This document shows positions 37,875 through 47,285 of a stretch of DNA of 64,000 nucleotides, piece by piece. The position numbers and the translations under genes are program-made. How positions within the stretch are numbered: the first letter of the stretch is position 1; each line of letters opens with the position of its first letter. A model generated the notes under the pieces. The model saw only the letters and a program-made list of their open reading frames with translations. It was not told the origin of the DNA and made no database searches. This DNA comes from AWTP1-13 sp963827545. GTDB lineage: Bacteria > Pseudomonadota > Alphaproteobacteria > Rhizobiales > Hyphomicrobiaceae. Where the stretch lies: contig CAWHBI010000028.1 of NCBI GenBank assembly GCA_963827545.1, positions 124,001-188,000 of the forward strand. Reading direction: 5' to 3'.

Positions 37875-38348
37875 ATGGAAAAGGTGCCGATGACCATGGA
37901 AGGTTATCGCAAGCTCGAAACCGAGCTGCACCGTCTGAAGGTCGAGGAGCGTCCGCGCATCATCCAGCAGATCGCGGATGCCCGTGAGCATGGCGATCTG
38001 TCCGAGAACGCCGAGTATCACGCGGCCAAAGACGCCCAGGGTCTGAACGAGGCGAGGGTGGCGGAACTCGAAGACAAGCTTGCGCGCGCCGAGATCATCA
38101 ATCCCGCCGAGCTATCAGGCAGTACCGTGAAATTTGGCGCGACCGTGACGCTTGAGGACGAGGACTCCGGCGACAAGGTCAAATACAAGATCGTCGGCGA
38201 AGACGAGGCCAACCTGCGCGACGGCAAGATCTCCATCAGCTCGCCGATCGCGCGGGCGCTGATCGGCAAATCGAAGGGCGACAGCGCTGAGGTGACGACG
38301 CCCAAAGGCGCGCGCAGCTATGAAATCCTGAAGGTGGAGTTCAAATAG
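37875..38348 (+). CDS. greA: Transcript cleavage factor GreA
   Basis: The 157-residue protein rescues backtracked RNA polymerase by stimulating cleavage of the transcript 3' end. The N-terminal coiled coil is seen in EGYRKLETELHRLKVEERPRII with the acidic tip in REHGDLSENAEYHAAKDAQ, whose Asp and Glu hold the catalytic Mg2+. The C-terminal FKBP-like domain shows KYKIVGEDEANLRDGKISISSPIARALIGKSKGD. It has the normal length and is placed after carB, a typical arrangement. Confidence 0.97.
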   Translation: MEKVPMTMEGYRKLETELHRLKVEERPRIIQQIADAREHGDLSENAEYHAAKDAQGLNEARVAELEDKLARAEIINPAELSGSTVKFGATVTLEDEDSGDKVKYKIVGEDEANLRDGKISISSPIARALIGKSKGDSAEVTTPKGARSYEILKVEFK

Positions 38349-38838
38349 CGCGCCGCGGCACGAGGTGCCGACTTGGCGACCTGCCGCTTCGCTTCACACA
38401 TGAGCCGTTTCGCAGCCCGTCGGTAGGACGCGGGCTCGTACCACTGCGCGTGCGTGGGCAAGGCACGGCACCACCAGCCCGCCATTCCACTCCAAGCAGC
38501 AAGTGTTGGACGGGGTGGGCATCTCCTATCCCGCAACGTCCACGCGTCGGCAGCCCACCGGTCGCAACTGGAGATAGGGCGCTGCAGCGCGCGGGCAGCA
38601 TTGGCAAAGCTGATTTGCTGTTGGCGCATACCCGGGGCGCAAGTGAAGCAAACGGCTGCTTCAGACCCCGGCCTGCGCGATGGGCCTCAGAGAATGGGAC
38701 GTGTCGCATCTAAATTTCCTCAGGAGCCACTTTTTCCCCAGGGGTCTTGAAACAGCGGTGGATGTGTTGCTGTGATTCACCCATCGCCCTCCGGAATTTG
38801 CACTAGAGTGCCTCGACTGGCCGTGGTGCTGTTCGGGG
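38349..38838. other. Intergenic region of about 490 bases, no gene recognised
   Basis: Several short frames exist but none has protein-like composition or a ribosome site. I see no RNA gene. The right part presumably carries the promoter of the S8 protease gene. Confidence 0.4.
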
Positions 38839-38856
38839 TTGGGCCGGAAGTCACAG

Positions 38857-40866
38857 ATGTGTAGGGGTAGCCGAAAACGGGGGTTTTGGCGGGCGGGGGT
38901 ATGGCTGCCGTCCCTCTCCGCACTCTTATATGCCGCTGGCCTTCTGATGCTGAGCACTGGGCTGTTGGTGTCAGCGGCAAACGCTGGCCGAAACAACAGG
39001 CAGTCTCGAGCCGAGCGGGCCGCTGAACAGGCTCGCCAGGCGGTGGCGGCACAGCGGAATGCGCAGCAACTCCAGCAACTCCAGCAAATCGAGGCTGCGC
39101 AAAGGCGGATCCAGCAGCTTCAACAAATGGTGGCGGCGCAGCAGAGGCAAGCGCAGAGCATTCGCCAGATGGAAGCTGAGCAGAGGCGGATTCAGCAAAT
39201 CCACCTGAGCCAGCAGCCAGGAAACCAAACGGCGCCCGCCGTGCCTCCAACGCTACCAGCCGTAACTGCCACATCGCCAGCAGTGGCTGCAACATTGCCA
39301 GCCGTGGCTGCAGCAATTGTGCCGGCCCCCAGGCAGGAGATGGCGTTGGGGGGGCCGAAGGAGCCCAAGCCGGCCAAGAAGAGCGACGATGACGACAAGG
39401 CGAGCCCCGTTGTCGGGGGCGTTGCCGGCTACGCCAAGAAGATTGGCTCCGGGATAGGCGGCCGCATCGGCAGGGAGCAGCTTCTGCCGCCTCCGGGCAG
39501 CTTCCGACCAAACGAGGTGCTGGCGATCAACGCAAATCCTGCCAGCCTCGCAAGGGCCATCGCAAGCGGCCAGGCCAAGGTCATCGAAGAAATCAGGCTG
39601 CCGGCGTTGCGTACCAATATCACCAGGCTCGAAACGCCACATGGCTCGAGCGGCCTCAGCGAGCTTCGCGAGGTGCTGTCGGCTGACACCCTCTCCCTAA
39701 ACCTCGTCTATCGCTCCGTCGTTTCTCCGCCCGCTGAGGCCTCGCAATCCGGACCCGCGCCCCAACCTCGGTTGGTTCCGCAATCAGGTGCGGTGCCGAC
39801 GGGCGCCGGGGTCGGCAGCGTGCTGGTCAAGCCAGGCGTCGTCGGATGCACGCCAGACCGATGCTTCGGAGCGGGACTGATCAAGTGGCAGCCGCAGCTC
39901 ACCACCTGCGTGAGCAAGGCCTTGAAGATCGGCGTTATCGACACGGGCCTCGACAAGAGCCACCCGGCATTCGCCGACATCCAGTTTGTGCACAAGGAAA
40001 CGGAGTTCCTGCCCCCCAAGAGCAAGAAGCCTTCCAACCAGCACGGCACCGGCATCTTCTCGCTGCTGGCCGGCAACAAGAACAGCACAACGCCCGGGCT
40101 GATCCCGGATGCCAGCTACTACGTTGGCGATGCGTTCTACACTGATGGTGCGGGCCTCGCGATCTCGGACACCACGACGATGCTCAAGGCCCTCAACTGG
40201 CTGAAGTCCGAGCGCGTCGACATCGCCAATCTCAGTTTCGCTGGCCCCAAGGATGACCTCGTCCATGCCGCCATCATCGAGCTGGCGTCAACTGGCACAG
40301 TCGTCGTGGCGGCCGCGGGCAACGAAGGTCCCGACGCTCCGCCAAGCTATCCTGCCGCCTTCCGCGAAGTCATTGCGGTTACAGCGGTGAACAAGAAACT
40401 GGAACCCTACCGCTACGCCAACCGCGGCAGCTACATTGCGGTCGCGGCGCCGGGAGTGGATGTGTGGACAGCCCTGCCCGGCAGGCGCGAGGGGCCGCAA
40501 ACCGGCACGTCGTTCGCGGTGCCGTATGTCACGTCCGTGATCGCCCTGGGCTATCCTTCCGCCGCGCAGCGCTCCGACGGCGACCCGCTCGCCCCGAAGC
40601 AGCGGGCGCTGGCTCTGCTGCAGAAGGGCGTCCTGCCCATCTCCGGGGGTTCGCGCGACGTGGTCGGAGCCGGCCTCGTGCAGGCACCGCGCGAATGCGC
40701 GCCGCGCGGACCGGTGTCGGTCGCGGGTTCCTGGGCTGGCACCGTGCAGCCTGTGGCGGCCTCGCCCAACGAACGCTCCCCGGCTGCCTCCTGGACCGGC
40801 ACGGTGCAGCCCGCACCGGCGGGTTCGTCGTGGGAGAGCACGGTCAAGGCCACGCTTCCAAAGTAG
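38857..40866 (+). CDS. Secreted subtilisin-like (S8) serine protease with long Gln-rich N-terminal region
   Basis: The protein has 669 residues from ATG 38857 (TTG 38839 is also possible). After a signal peptide (LLYAAGLLMLSTGLLVSAANA) comes a Gln/Ala/Arg-rich coiled-coil region of about 90 residues, then a Pro/Ala linker and a pro-domain-like part. The S8 catalytic triad is complete: Asp362 in IGVIDTGLDKSHPAF, His396 in QHGTGIFSLLAG, and Ser552 in GTSFAVPYVTS, with the oxyanion Asn in AAGNEGPDAPP. Near the C-terminus SWAGTVQP and SWTGTVQP repeat, followed by SWESTVK. It faces an ECF sigma/anti-sigma operon, a combination often seen for S8 proteases in this group. Substrate is unknown. Confidence 0.88.
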   Translation: MCRGSRKRGFWRAGVWLPSLSALLYAAGLLMLSTGLLVSAANAGRNNRQSRAERAAEQARQAVAAQRNAQQLQQLQQIEAAQRRIQQLQQMVAAQQRQAQSIRQMEAEQRRIQQIHLSQQPGNQTAPAVPPTLPAVTATSPAVAATLPAVAAAIVPAPRQEMALGGPKEPKPAKKSDDDDKASPVVGGVAGYAKKIGSGIGGRIGREQLLPPPGSFRPNEVLAINANPASLARAIASGQAKVIEEIRLPALRTNITRLETPHGSSGLSELREVLSADTLSLNLVYRSVVSPPAEASQSGPAPQPRLVPQSGAVPTGAGVGSVLVKPGVVGCTPDRCFGAGLIKWQPQLTTCVSKALKIGVIDTGLDKSHPAFADIQFVHKETEFLPPKSKKPSNQHGTGIFSLLAGNKNSTTPGLIPDASYYVGDAFYTDGAGLAISDTTTMLKALNWLKSERVDIANLSFAGPKDDLVHAAIIELASTGTVVVAAAGNEGPDAPPSYPAAFREVIAVTAVNKKLEPYRYANRGSYIAVAAPGVDVWTALPGRREGPQTGTSFAVPYVTSVIALGYPSAAQRSDGDPLAPKQRALALLQKGVLPISGGSRDVVGAGLVQAPRECAPRGPVSVAGSWAGTVQPVAASPNERSPAASWTGTVQPAPAGSSWESTVKATLPK

Positions 40867-41032
40867 ACGCGCGCCGTGCCCTGTGGGCTTTTGATGATCA
40901 GTCGGCAGCGTCGCGTGTCACGGGCTGTCGCTTCCAGCAGTAGCACCGCGCATTTCAGCAAGCCGGGAACTTTATGGGGCATCGAACCCGCGCGCGCTGT
41001 GGACCACGACAGGTGACAGAGCCGTTAGGACA

Positions 41033-41098
41033 GAAAAAGAGGCCCGCTTGCCAGCCGTCCGGCAGCGGGGAGCCAGAGCGAGGCCGCAAAGCGGGCCT
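41033..41098 (-). terminator. Long hairpin terminator for the sigma/anti-sigma operon
   Basis: The arms AGGCCCGCTT (41040-41049) and AAGCGGGCCT (41089-41098) are exact complements. On the minus strand the stem is followed by TCTTTTTCTG, a U-run. It lies 240 bases after the anti-sigma stop. The 39-base loop can pair internally. The stretch between it and the anti-sigma gene shows no gene. Confidence 0.65.
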
Positions 41099-41334
41099 TA
41101 AGATTAGCCCCGGGCAGCACGGAAAGGGTGTGTGCCGCCGGGACCTCTTCCGACCGATCCCGCGTCGCCGAGGTGCGGGGTGTATCAGCGGCGTGGCTCG
41201 GTCGAAACCCTAACATCCAGGACAGGCTTGAACGGGCGACTTCCTGGATCGCTGAATCGAGGCTCCTTTCAGGTGAACTGTCTCGCAAGATAGCGCGCGA
41301 CAAACTGAAGGCGGCCAAGGACGGACTTGTTTCG

Positions 41335-42087
41335 TCACTCCAGCGGCAGCCATCCCTGCTCAATCTTCGCGTCCACTTGGGCACGTTCGAGCGGCGCGCC
41401 AGCAATGTCTTCGGTGACGAAACGGTCGATCCGCTCGCGCGAACTGGCAGCAGGGACAGTGCCCATGGGTGTGGGCGACGCCGACCTCACGACCCGCCAG
41501 CTTCCGCCGTTGCTGCGGCAGGCTACCGCCGCCACGGCTTGCCTGGTACCGCCGTAGCGCACTTCGAACTGGCGGCACCACATGTGATCCTTGCTCCAAT
41601 ACGTCAGCGTCGGGATGAACGCGAGCATCGGCACATCCTTGCCGCTAGGCGTCTTCTCGAGGGCATTCTGCAATTGTGCAGTCATCATAGCTTCGCTCTG
41701 GCTCGCCGTAGGCAACAAAAGCCACGCGCCGAGTGCGACGATGGCTGCGGCCACCGCGGGACCCGCAGCGAGCGACCAAGCCGGTGCCCTATACTCACCC
41801 AGACGGCCCAATAGCTCGCGGACGTACGCCAGCGGCTTGATCGGCTGGCCGGGTCCGGCCGCATCGCCGGCGTGGACCACAGTGTCCACGAGCCAGGCAG
41901 GAACGGGCTCGGAGGCCCTGCCCCGATAGGGTTCGGCGACACGGGCCCTGCTCATGGCTAGGAAGTTTTGCGCTTCCGCCAGCAGCCTGGTGTCCCGTGC
42001 CAGCTCCTGCACCAAATTGGGCAGCTCGGCCGGATCGAGGTGGCCGTCGATCAGTGACATGGCCTTAATGCTTGTGTCTGTCGTCAT
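41335..42087 (-). CDS. Anti-sigma factor, membrane-anchored
   Basis: The 250-residue protein begins two bases after the sigma stop, the typical sigma/anti-sigma layout. The N-terminal 90 residues are helical (SIKAMSLIDGHLDPAELPNLVQELARD) and should bind the sigma factor. A single membrane helix follows at about residues 113-130 (AAGPAVAAAIVALGAWLLL). The remaining part is periplasmic, with two cysteines (MWCRQFEV and VACRSNGG) that could sense redox state. I see no zinc-binding HxxxCxxC, so it is not a ZAS-type anti-sigma factor. The signal and its mode of release are unknown; the divergent S8 protease is a possible effector or target gene. Confidence 0.75.
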   Translation of the reverse strand: MTTDTSIKAMSLIDGHLDPAELPNLVQELARDTRLLAEAQNFLAMSRARVAEPYRGRASEPVPAWLVDTVVHAGDAAGPGQPIKPLAYVRELLGRLGEYRAPAWSLAAGPAVAAAIVALGAWLLLPTASQSEAMMTAQLQNALEKTPSGKDVPMLAFIPTLTYWSKDHMWCRQFEVRYGGTRQAVAAVACRSNGGSWRVVRSASPTPMGTVPAASSRERIDRFVTEDIAGAPLERAQVDAKIEQGWLPLE

Positions 42088-42089
42088 GT

Positions 42090-42626
42090 TCAAGACCCTG
42101 TCTTCGACGCCACAACGCGCGCGGTGCGTGCCGGGGCCGGCTGATCAAGAATTGCATGAAGAGCTTGGCGGGCTCGTGCCAGCCGGCTCATGATTGTTCC
42201 CATCGGTACGCCGGTGATCTCTGCGGCTTCCTTGTAGGAAACCCCCTCGATGCAAACCAGGGCGATGACGGCCCTCTGCTCGGCCGGAAGCTGGTCGAGC
42301 GCGGCATCCACCGCCTTCAGCGTCAACTGGCTGTCGGTTACGTCGCGGCCATCGGAACCTGGCAGAGCCGCCACGGCCTCCACATCGACTACCTCGCCGC
42401 GCACCTTGTTGGCGCGCATGCGGTCGAGCCAGATATTTTGAGCGATGCGATACATCCAGGAGTTGAGCCGGGATCCAGGTTGCCACCGTTCGACCCGCGA
42501 CAAGGCACGTAAGCACGTCTCTTGGACAAGATCGTCGCCAAGTTCGGTGCTGCCCGTGAGGGCGTAGGCGAAGCGGCGAAGGCGCGGCAAGACCGCCACC
42601 ATTCGGGCACGGATCTCATCCGTCAC
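42090..42626 (-). CDS. ECF sigma factor
   Basis: The 178-residue protein is a group 4 sigma factor. Region 2 shows LRRFAYALTGSTELGDDLVQETCLRALSRVERWQPGSRLNSWMYRIAQNIWLDRMR, and region 4 shows LDQLPAEQRAVIALVCIEGVSYKEAAEITGVPMGTIMSRLARARQAL, the -35 reader. The start is GTG with GGGAGG about eight bases upstream. It begins a two-gene operon with its anti-sigma factor. It probably controls its own promoter and, by analogy with similar gene groups, the divergent S8 protease gene. I could not find a convincing shared promoter motif by eye. Confidence 0.92.
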   Translation of the reverse strand: MTDEIRARMVAVLPRLRRFAYALTGSTELGDDLVQETCLRALSRVERWQPGSRLNSWMYRIAQNIWLDRMRANKVRGEVVDVEAVAALPGSDGRDVTDSQLTLKAVDAALDQLPAEQRAVIALVCIEGVSYKEAAEITGVPMGTIMSRLARARQALHAILDQPAPARTARVVASKTGS

Positions 42627-42749
42627 GCGCCTGCCTCCCCGCGGGTCTGAGCAACAACGGACCGTCGAACCTGATATTCCGCTGACATTCCGCAGTATAG
42701 AAAGACGACCTCAGTGTGGCAGAAGCGCATCTGCTACCCACTTTGCCGG

Positions 42750-43268
42750 TCACCTGCGCCTTCTCCGCGCCAGCTGCCGGCTCGCCTCGCGCTCCTGCGC
42801 CAGCGCTATGGGCACACCAGGCTCGAATTTCACGCCCCTGATCACGAGCGTGGTCTTTACGCTTGCCACGTTTGGCGCCGCCGTCAACTCATTGATAATG
42901 AAATCTTGGAAGGCGGTCAGGTCTGGTGCCACGCATTTCAGGATGAAATCGGTCTCGCCGGAAAGCATGTGGCATTCGCGCACTAGCGGCCAGGCCAGCA
43001 CGTGGTTCTCGAAGGCGCGCAGGTCGGGCTCGGACTGGCTGTGCAAGCCGACGTTGGCGAAGGCGATAACCTCGAAGCCGAGGGATTTCTCATCGAGCAG
43101 GGCGAAGTAGCCGCCGATCATCCCAGCCTCTTCGAGCGCGCGGACCCTGCGCAGACAGGGTGGTGGCGAGATCCCTACCTTGCGGGCAAGCTCCACATTG
43201 GTGATGCGCCCGTTGGCCTGCAGCTCCTTGAGGATGCGCCAATCGGTAGCATCAAGGCTGGCGCGCAT
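42750..43268 (-). CDS. Lrp/AsnC family transcription regulator
   Basis: The 172-residue protein has an N-terminal winged HTH (LDATDWRILKELQANGRITNVELARKVGISPPPCLRRVRALEEAG) and a C-terminal RAM ligand-binding domain (FEVIAFANVGLHSQSEPDLRAFENHVLAWPLVRECHMLSGETDFILKCVAPDLTAFQDF). Such proteins form octamers that respond to amino acids and control amino acid transport and metabolism. The C-terminus has a run of Arg residues. It is divergent from the ELM1-like gene, with about 90 bases between starts. Its targets cannot be read from context. Confidence 0.92.
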   Translation of the reverse strand: MRASLDATDWRILKELQANGRITNVELARKVGISPPPCLRRVRALEEAGMIGGYFALLDEKSLGFEVIAFANVGLHSQSEPDLRAFENHVLAWPLVRECHMLSGETDFILKCVAPDLTAFQDFIINELTAAPNVASVKTTLVIRGVKFEPGVPIALAQEREASRQLARRRRR

Positions 43269-43355
43269 GGGGTTATGACTTTCTGGTGATGCAGCCGGGC
43301 GACTCTTACCAATTGCGGACGCATCAGCAACAATATTTCGCAGGCGAGAAAGAAA

Positions 43356-44411
43356 ATGACACCCGCAGAGGCCGCCTCACCAGCCGAGGTGCTGGCGAGG
43401 GTGGCCGGCCGGCGCGGTTGGATCATCAGCGATGGCAAGACCGGGCACGATGTGCAGAGCACCAGCGTGTTCGACGCGCTCGGCCTCGACTGCGAGGTCA
43501 AGAGGGTCGCTCCCGTTGGCATGTGGAAGATGCTGGCCCCGTGGGGGCCCGTTGATCCAGCGGAACGGTTCGGAACGCCGGCGAGCCAATTCTGCCCGCC
43601 CTGGCCGGAATTCGCCATCTCCATCGGTCGCCTCACCACGCCTTACATTCGCAAGCTGAGGCGCCTGGCCGGGCTCGCGACCTACACCATCGTCCTGCAG
43701 GACCCGAAGGTGAGCGCTGCGACCGCCGACCTCTTCTGGGTACCGCAGCATGACAGGCGACGCGGCCCCAATGTCATTACGACGATCACCGCTCCCCATG
43801 GCTTCACGGCCCAGCGCATAGCCGGGCTGAGGGCCCAGATGCCGCCACAGATTGCCGCGCTCCCGCAGCCGCGCGTGGCTGTTTCAATAGGTGGGCCGGG
43901 TGGGGGCTTTCGCTACACCTCGGCTGCTGTCGCTCGCCTGGCCTCCGCGCTGAAGTCGCTGTCGGAGCTTGGTGCCGGGCTGATGATCACGCCATCTCGC
44001 CGCACGCCCGCCAGCATCACGGCCTTCGTGCACGATGCTACCAAAGGCCTGAAGCAGGTGTTCTGGAACGGTGAGGGCGAGAACCCGTATCCCTACTTCC
44101 TCGCCCATGCAGATGCGTTCGTTGTTCCCGCCGATTCCGTAAACATGACCGGAGAGCCCTGTGCGACGGGCAGGCCGGTGTATCTGTTCGAGCCCGAGGG
44201 TGGCTCGCCCAAGTTCACCCGCTTTCACGAGGCGCTGCGCCGACACGGCGCGACGCGTCCCATGCCGGCCCGCTTCGAGGGGCTGGAGAGCTGGAGTTAC
44301 GCGCCGCTCAACTCGTCGGAGACGATCGCCGCGGAAATTGCGCGCCGCTGGGTCAAGCGCCGCCAGATGCTGGGATGGCCCGCACCGGACGAATCTCACT
44401 CCAAGGGTTGA
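43356..44411 (+). CDS. ELM1-like (mitochondrial fission protein family) protein
   Basis: The 351-residue protein belongs to the ELM1 family, known by name from a plant protein that acts in mitochondrial division. Bacterial members have an unknown role and a glycosyltransferase-like fold. Landmarks are RGWIISDGKTGHDVQS near the N-terminus, TYTIVLQDPKV, VAVSIGGPGGGFRYT, and FVVPADSVNMTGEPCATGRPVYLFEP, the last resembling a nucleotide-sugar binding stretch. In many alphaproteobacteria it is single-copy. The start at 43356 lies close to the divergent Lrp gene. An ankyrin gene converges from the right, 49 bases from its stop. Confidence 0.85.
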   Translation: MTPAEAASPAEVLARVAGRRGWIISDGKTGHDVQSTSVFDALGLDCEVKRVAPVGMWKMLAPWGPVDPAERFGTPASQFCPPWPEFAISIGRLTTPYIRKLRRLAGLATYTIVLQDPKVSAATADLFWVPQHDRRRGPNVITTITAPHGFTAQRIAGLRAQMPPQIAALPQPRVAVSIGGPGGGFRYTSAAVARLASALKSLSELGAGLMITPSRRTPASITAFVHDATKGLKQVFWNGEGENPYPYFLAHADAFVVPADSVNMTGEPCATGRPVYLFEPEGGSPKFTRFHEALRRHGATRPMPARFEGLESWSYAPLNSSETIAAEIARRWVKRRQMLGWPAPDESHSKG

Positions 44412-44460
44412 GCCATGGCGGTTCCGATCATTCCGCTGCAAGGCCCTCGTCGCTCCGCTA

Positions 44461-45168
44461 TCACTTCGCCCCCGCCTGCTCGAGGGTCCGCACAATATTG
44501 GCCAGGCCCCGCTGCCGCGCCAGCGCCAGCGGGGCTGTTCCGTGGGCATCGGCGAGATTGACATTGGCGCCGCCCCTGACGAGGGCTCCCACTGTCGCCT
44601 GATGACGCGGACCGCCGTCGCCGAGCACGATCGCCTCGATCAGGGCCGTCATTCCCAAGTTGTTGATGTGATCGAGCGGAGCCCCGGCGGCGATCAGCGC
44701 CTGCACGATCTCGACGTGACCGAGGTGGGCAGCGGCGATCAGGGCCGTGCCACCATAGGGGCTCGTGATGGCGCGCGGGTTGCCGCCCGATAGAATGGCC
44801 AGTTGCAGCATGTCCAGGTCGTTCAGAACCGCGGCGATGGTGATGACGTCATAGCTTTGGCTCTCCAGGGCGTTGACGTTTGCGCCGGCCTCGATCAGGG
44901 CGCGGGCGATGGCGACGTCCCGCCGGTAGGCGGCCACCATCAGCGGCGTGCGGCCGAAAAAGTCGCGTGCGTTGATGTCGGCGCCTCCCTTGACCCGCCG
45001 CTCAACTTCCGACGTGTTCCCACCAGCGGCTGCCGCATGGAGACCGGTGTAGGCAGCAATCTCCTGTTCGGTTGGGGATGTCTGGGCAGCCACCAGTTGC
45101 GCCGCAAAGACGAGAAAGCCGGCCGTGATGAGGATGCGATGCACGGCCCTGTAACGTCGCAAAGGCAT
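44461..45168 (-). CDS. Secreted ankyrin-repeat protein
   Basis: A 235-residue protein with a signal peptide ending in VAAQ (RILITAGFLVFAAQLVAA). About five ankyrin repeats follow: TGLHAAAAGGNTSEVERRVKGGADINARD, TPLMVAAYRRDVAIARALIEAGANVNALE, and more through TALIAAAHLGHVEIVQALIAAGAPLDHIN and APLALARQRGLANIVRTLEQAGAK. The fold binds proteins; a periplasmic location is inferred from the signal peptide. No catalytic part is present. The start has no strong ribosome site. It is divergent from ettA, with about 110 bases between them. Confidence 0.88.
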   Translation of the reverse strand: MPLRRYRAVHRILITAGFLVFAAQLVAAQTSPTEQEIAAYTGLHAAAAGGNTSEVERRVKGGADINARDFFGRTPLMVAAYRRDVAIARALIEAGANVNALESQSYDVITIAAVLNDLDMLQLAILSGGNPRAITSPYGGTALIAAAHLGHVEIVQALIAAGAPLDHINNLGMTALIEAIVLGDGGPRHQATVGALVRGGANVNLADAHGTAPLALARQRGLANIVRTLEQAGAK

Positions 45169-45278
45169 TCCCGATCCAGTTTTTTTTCAGCGTTGTGACG
45201 GCGTGGCTTGAGGCGAGGCGCTCTTGGCGCTAAAAGGCGCGCCCAATTCCCCATTGATCTGCAACTCGAGGACGCGCG

Positions 45279-46940
45279 GTGGCGAACCCCCAATACGTCT
45301 ATCACATGCACAAGCTCGCCAAGACCTATCCGGGGGGCAAGCAGGTGCTCAAGGACATCTCGTTGTCGTTCTTTCCCGGCGCCAAGATCGGCGTCGTGGG
45401 TCTGAACGGCGCGGGCAAGTCGACGCTGCTCAAGATCATGGCCGGCGAAGTGGAGGATTTCGTGGGCGAGGCCTGGGCAGCAGACGGCGTGCGCGTCGGC
45501 TATCTCCCGCAGGAACCGGAGCTCGATGCCGACAAGGACGTGCTCGGCAACGCCATGGAGGGCGTGGCCGAGAAGAAGGCGCTCGTCGACCGTTACAACG
45601 AGATCGCCGCCAACTACTCGGACGAGACCGCCGACGAGATGGCGAAGCTGCAGGACGAGATCGAGGCACAGGGCCTTTGGGATCTCGATACGCAGGTGGA
45701 GCAGGCGCTCGATGCGCTCCGTTGTCCGGCCGGAGACAGTCCGGTTTCCAATCTCTCTGGCGGCGAAAAGCGGCGGGTCGCGTTGACCAAGCTGCTGCTC
45801 GCCAAGCCTGACATCCTGCTGCTCGACGAGCCGACCAACCATCTCGATGCCGAGTCCGTCGCCTGGCTCGAGCGCTACCTCAAGGGGTATGCGGGCTGCA
45901 TCATGCTGGTGACGCACGACCGCTACTTTCTCGACAACATCACCGAGTGGACGCTGGAGCTCGATCGGGGAGCGGGGGTGCCCTACAAGGGCAACTACTC
46001 GAGCTGGCTCGAGCAGAAGGCCAAGCGCCTCGAGGTCGAGAAGGGCCAGGACGAAGCCAAGCAGCGCACGCTCAGGCGCGAGCTGGAATGGATCCGCTCA
46101 TCCCCCAAGGCGCGCCAGGCCAAGTCCAAGGCGCGTATCCAGGCCTACGAGAAGCTGGCCGAGGAGGCTGGCCGTGAGGAAGTCGGCAAGGCGCAGATCC
46201 AAATTCCGCCGGGGCCGCGTCTGGGCGGCGCGGTGGTCGAGGTGGAGGGCCTGTCCAAGGCGTTCGCCGACAAGCTGCTGATCGATGGCCTTTCCTTCAA
46301 GCTGCCGCCCGGCGGCATCGTCGGCGTGATCGGGCCCAATGGCGCCGGCAAGACCACACTGTTCAAGATGATCACCGGCGCGGAGAAGCCAGATGGAGGC
46401 TCGATCCGCCTGGGAGAGAGCGTAAAGCTTGGGTACGTGGACCAGAGCCGCGATCATCTCAACGACAAGAAGACCGTGTGGGAGGAGGTCTCGGGCGGCC
46501 TCGACATCATGAAGCTCGGCGACAAGATGGAAATGAACTCCCGCGCCTATGTCAGCTGGTTCAACTTCAAGGGCCCGGATCAGCAGAAGAAGGTGGGGCT
46601 GCTCTCGGGCGGCGAGAGGAACCGGGTGCATCTCGCCAAGATGCTGAAGGGGGGCGGCAACCTGCTGCTGCTGGACGAGCCTACCAACGATCTCGACACC
46701 GAGACGCTGTCGGCTTTGGAGGCGGCGCTCGAAGACTTCGCCGGCTGCGCCGCCATCATCAGCCACGATCGCTTCTTTTTGGACCGCATGGCGACACACA
46801 TCCTGGCCTTCGAGGGCGACAGCCACGTTGAATGGTTCGAGGGCAATTTCGCCGACTACGAGGAGGACAAGAAGCGCCGCCTCGGCGACGCCGCGGTCGA
46901 GCCGCACCGCATCAAGTTCAAGCGCTTCGAGCGGCGGTAG
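45279..46940 (+). CDS. ettA: Energy-dependent translational throttle protein EttA (ABC-F)
   Basis: The 553-residue protein has two ABC ATPase domains in one chain and no membrane part. Walker A motifs are GLNGAGKSTLL and GPNGAGKTTLF; signatures are NLSGGEKRRVAL and LLSGGERNRVHLAK; Walker B motifs are ILLLDEPTNHLDAES and LLLLDEPTNDLDTET. The interdomain linker has the charged arm KRLEVEKGQDEAKQRTLRREL that reaches the tRNA site. EttA binds the ribosomal E site and couples translation to the ATP/ADP ratio. The start is GTG. The length and the C-terminal end (EPHRIKFKRFERR) match the EttA subgroup. Confidence 0.95.
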   Translation: MANPQYVYHMHKLAKTYPGGKQVLKDISLSFFPGAKIGVVGLNGAGKSTLLKIMAGEVEDFVGEAWAADGVRVGYLPQEPELDADKDVLGNAMEGVAEKKALVDRYNEIAANYSDETADEMAKLQDEIEAQGLWDLDTQVEQALDALRCPAGDSPVSNLSGGEKRRVALTKLLLAKPDILLLDEPTNHLDAESVAWLERYLKGYAGCIMLVTHDRYFLDNITEWTLELDRGAGVPYKGNYSSWLEQKAKRLEVEKGQDEAKQRTLRRELEWIRSSPKARQAKSKARIQAYEKLAEEAGREEVGKAQIQIPPGPRLGGAVVEVEGLSKAFADKLLIDGLSFKLPPGGIVGVIGPNGAGKTTLFKMITGAEKPDGGSIRLGESVKLGYVDQSRDHLNDKKTVWEEVSGGLDIMKLGDKMEMNSRAYVSWFNFKGPDQQKKVGLLSGGERNRVHLAKMLKGGGNLLLLDEPTNDLDTETLSALEAALEDFAGCAAIISHDRFFLDRMATHILAFEGDSHVEWFEGNFADYEEDKKRRLGDAAVEPHRIKFKRFERR

Positions 46941-47285
46941 AACATACACAAAGGATTTTTCGTCCGACCAATTCTGCCATCAGACGTGACAGATGTCGGT
47001 CCGTCCGACTGCCAAGCCATTGGAGGTCAACGGTGGGTGACTGATGGGAAATCAGATGTCCGTTCATCGCTTGCTGGAACTTGCCGAGCAAATCGAACTA
47101 AGCCATCAACGAGTAGGCCCCGCGCTGGATCAGAGCACGGGGCCAGAGAAGTCCGCAACGCCGCCGCGTCGAAGCTTGACGGCTAAGGGTGAAAAGTAGC
47201 GAGTCCGGGTCCGGCGTCAACCCTGAGGATCATGCTTCGGCGCTGCAAGTCACCGCAGTGATCCCTTTCAGGAGGACCCGCCGCC
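46941..47285. other. Gap before the RhuM-like gene, with a hairpin
   Basis: No gene is seen. An inverted repeat GGCCCCG ... CGGGGCC (47116-47144), extended by GCT/AGC inside, could be a weak terminator. A ribosome site AGGAGG at 47270-47275 belongs to the next gene. Confidence 0.45.

Noticed and set aside
41025..41405. Minus-strand frame overlapping the anti-sigma 3' end
   Set aside because: It is antisense or offset to conserved sequence and runs through a terminator hairpin; composition is not protein-like.
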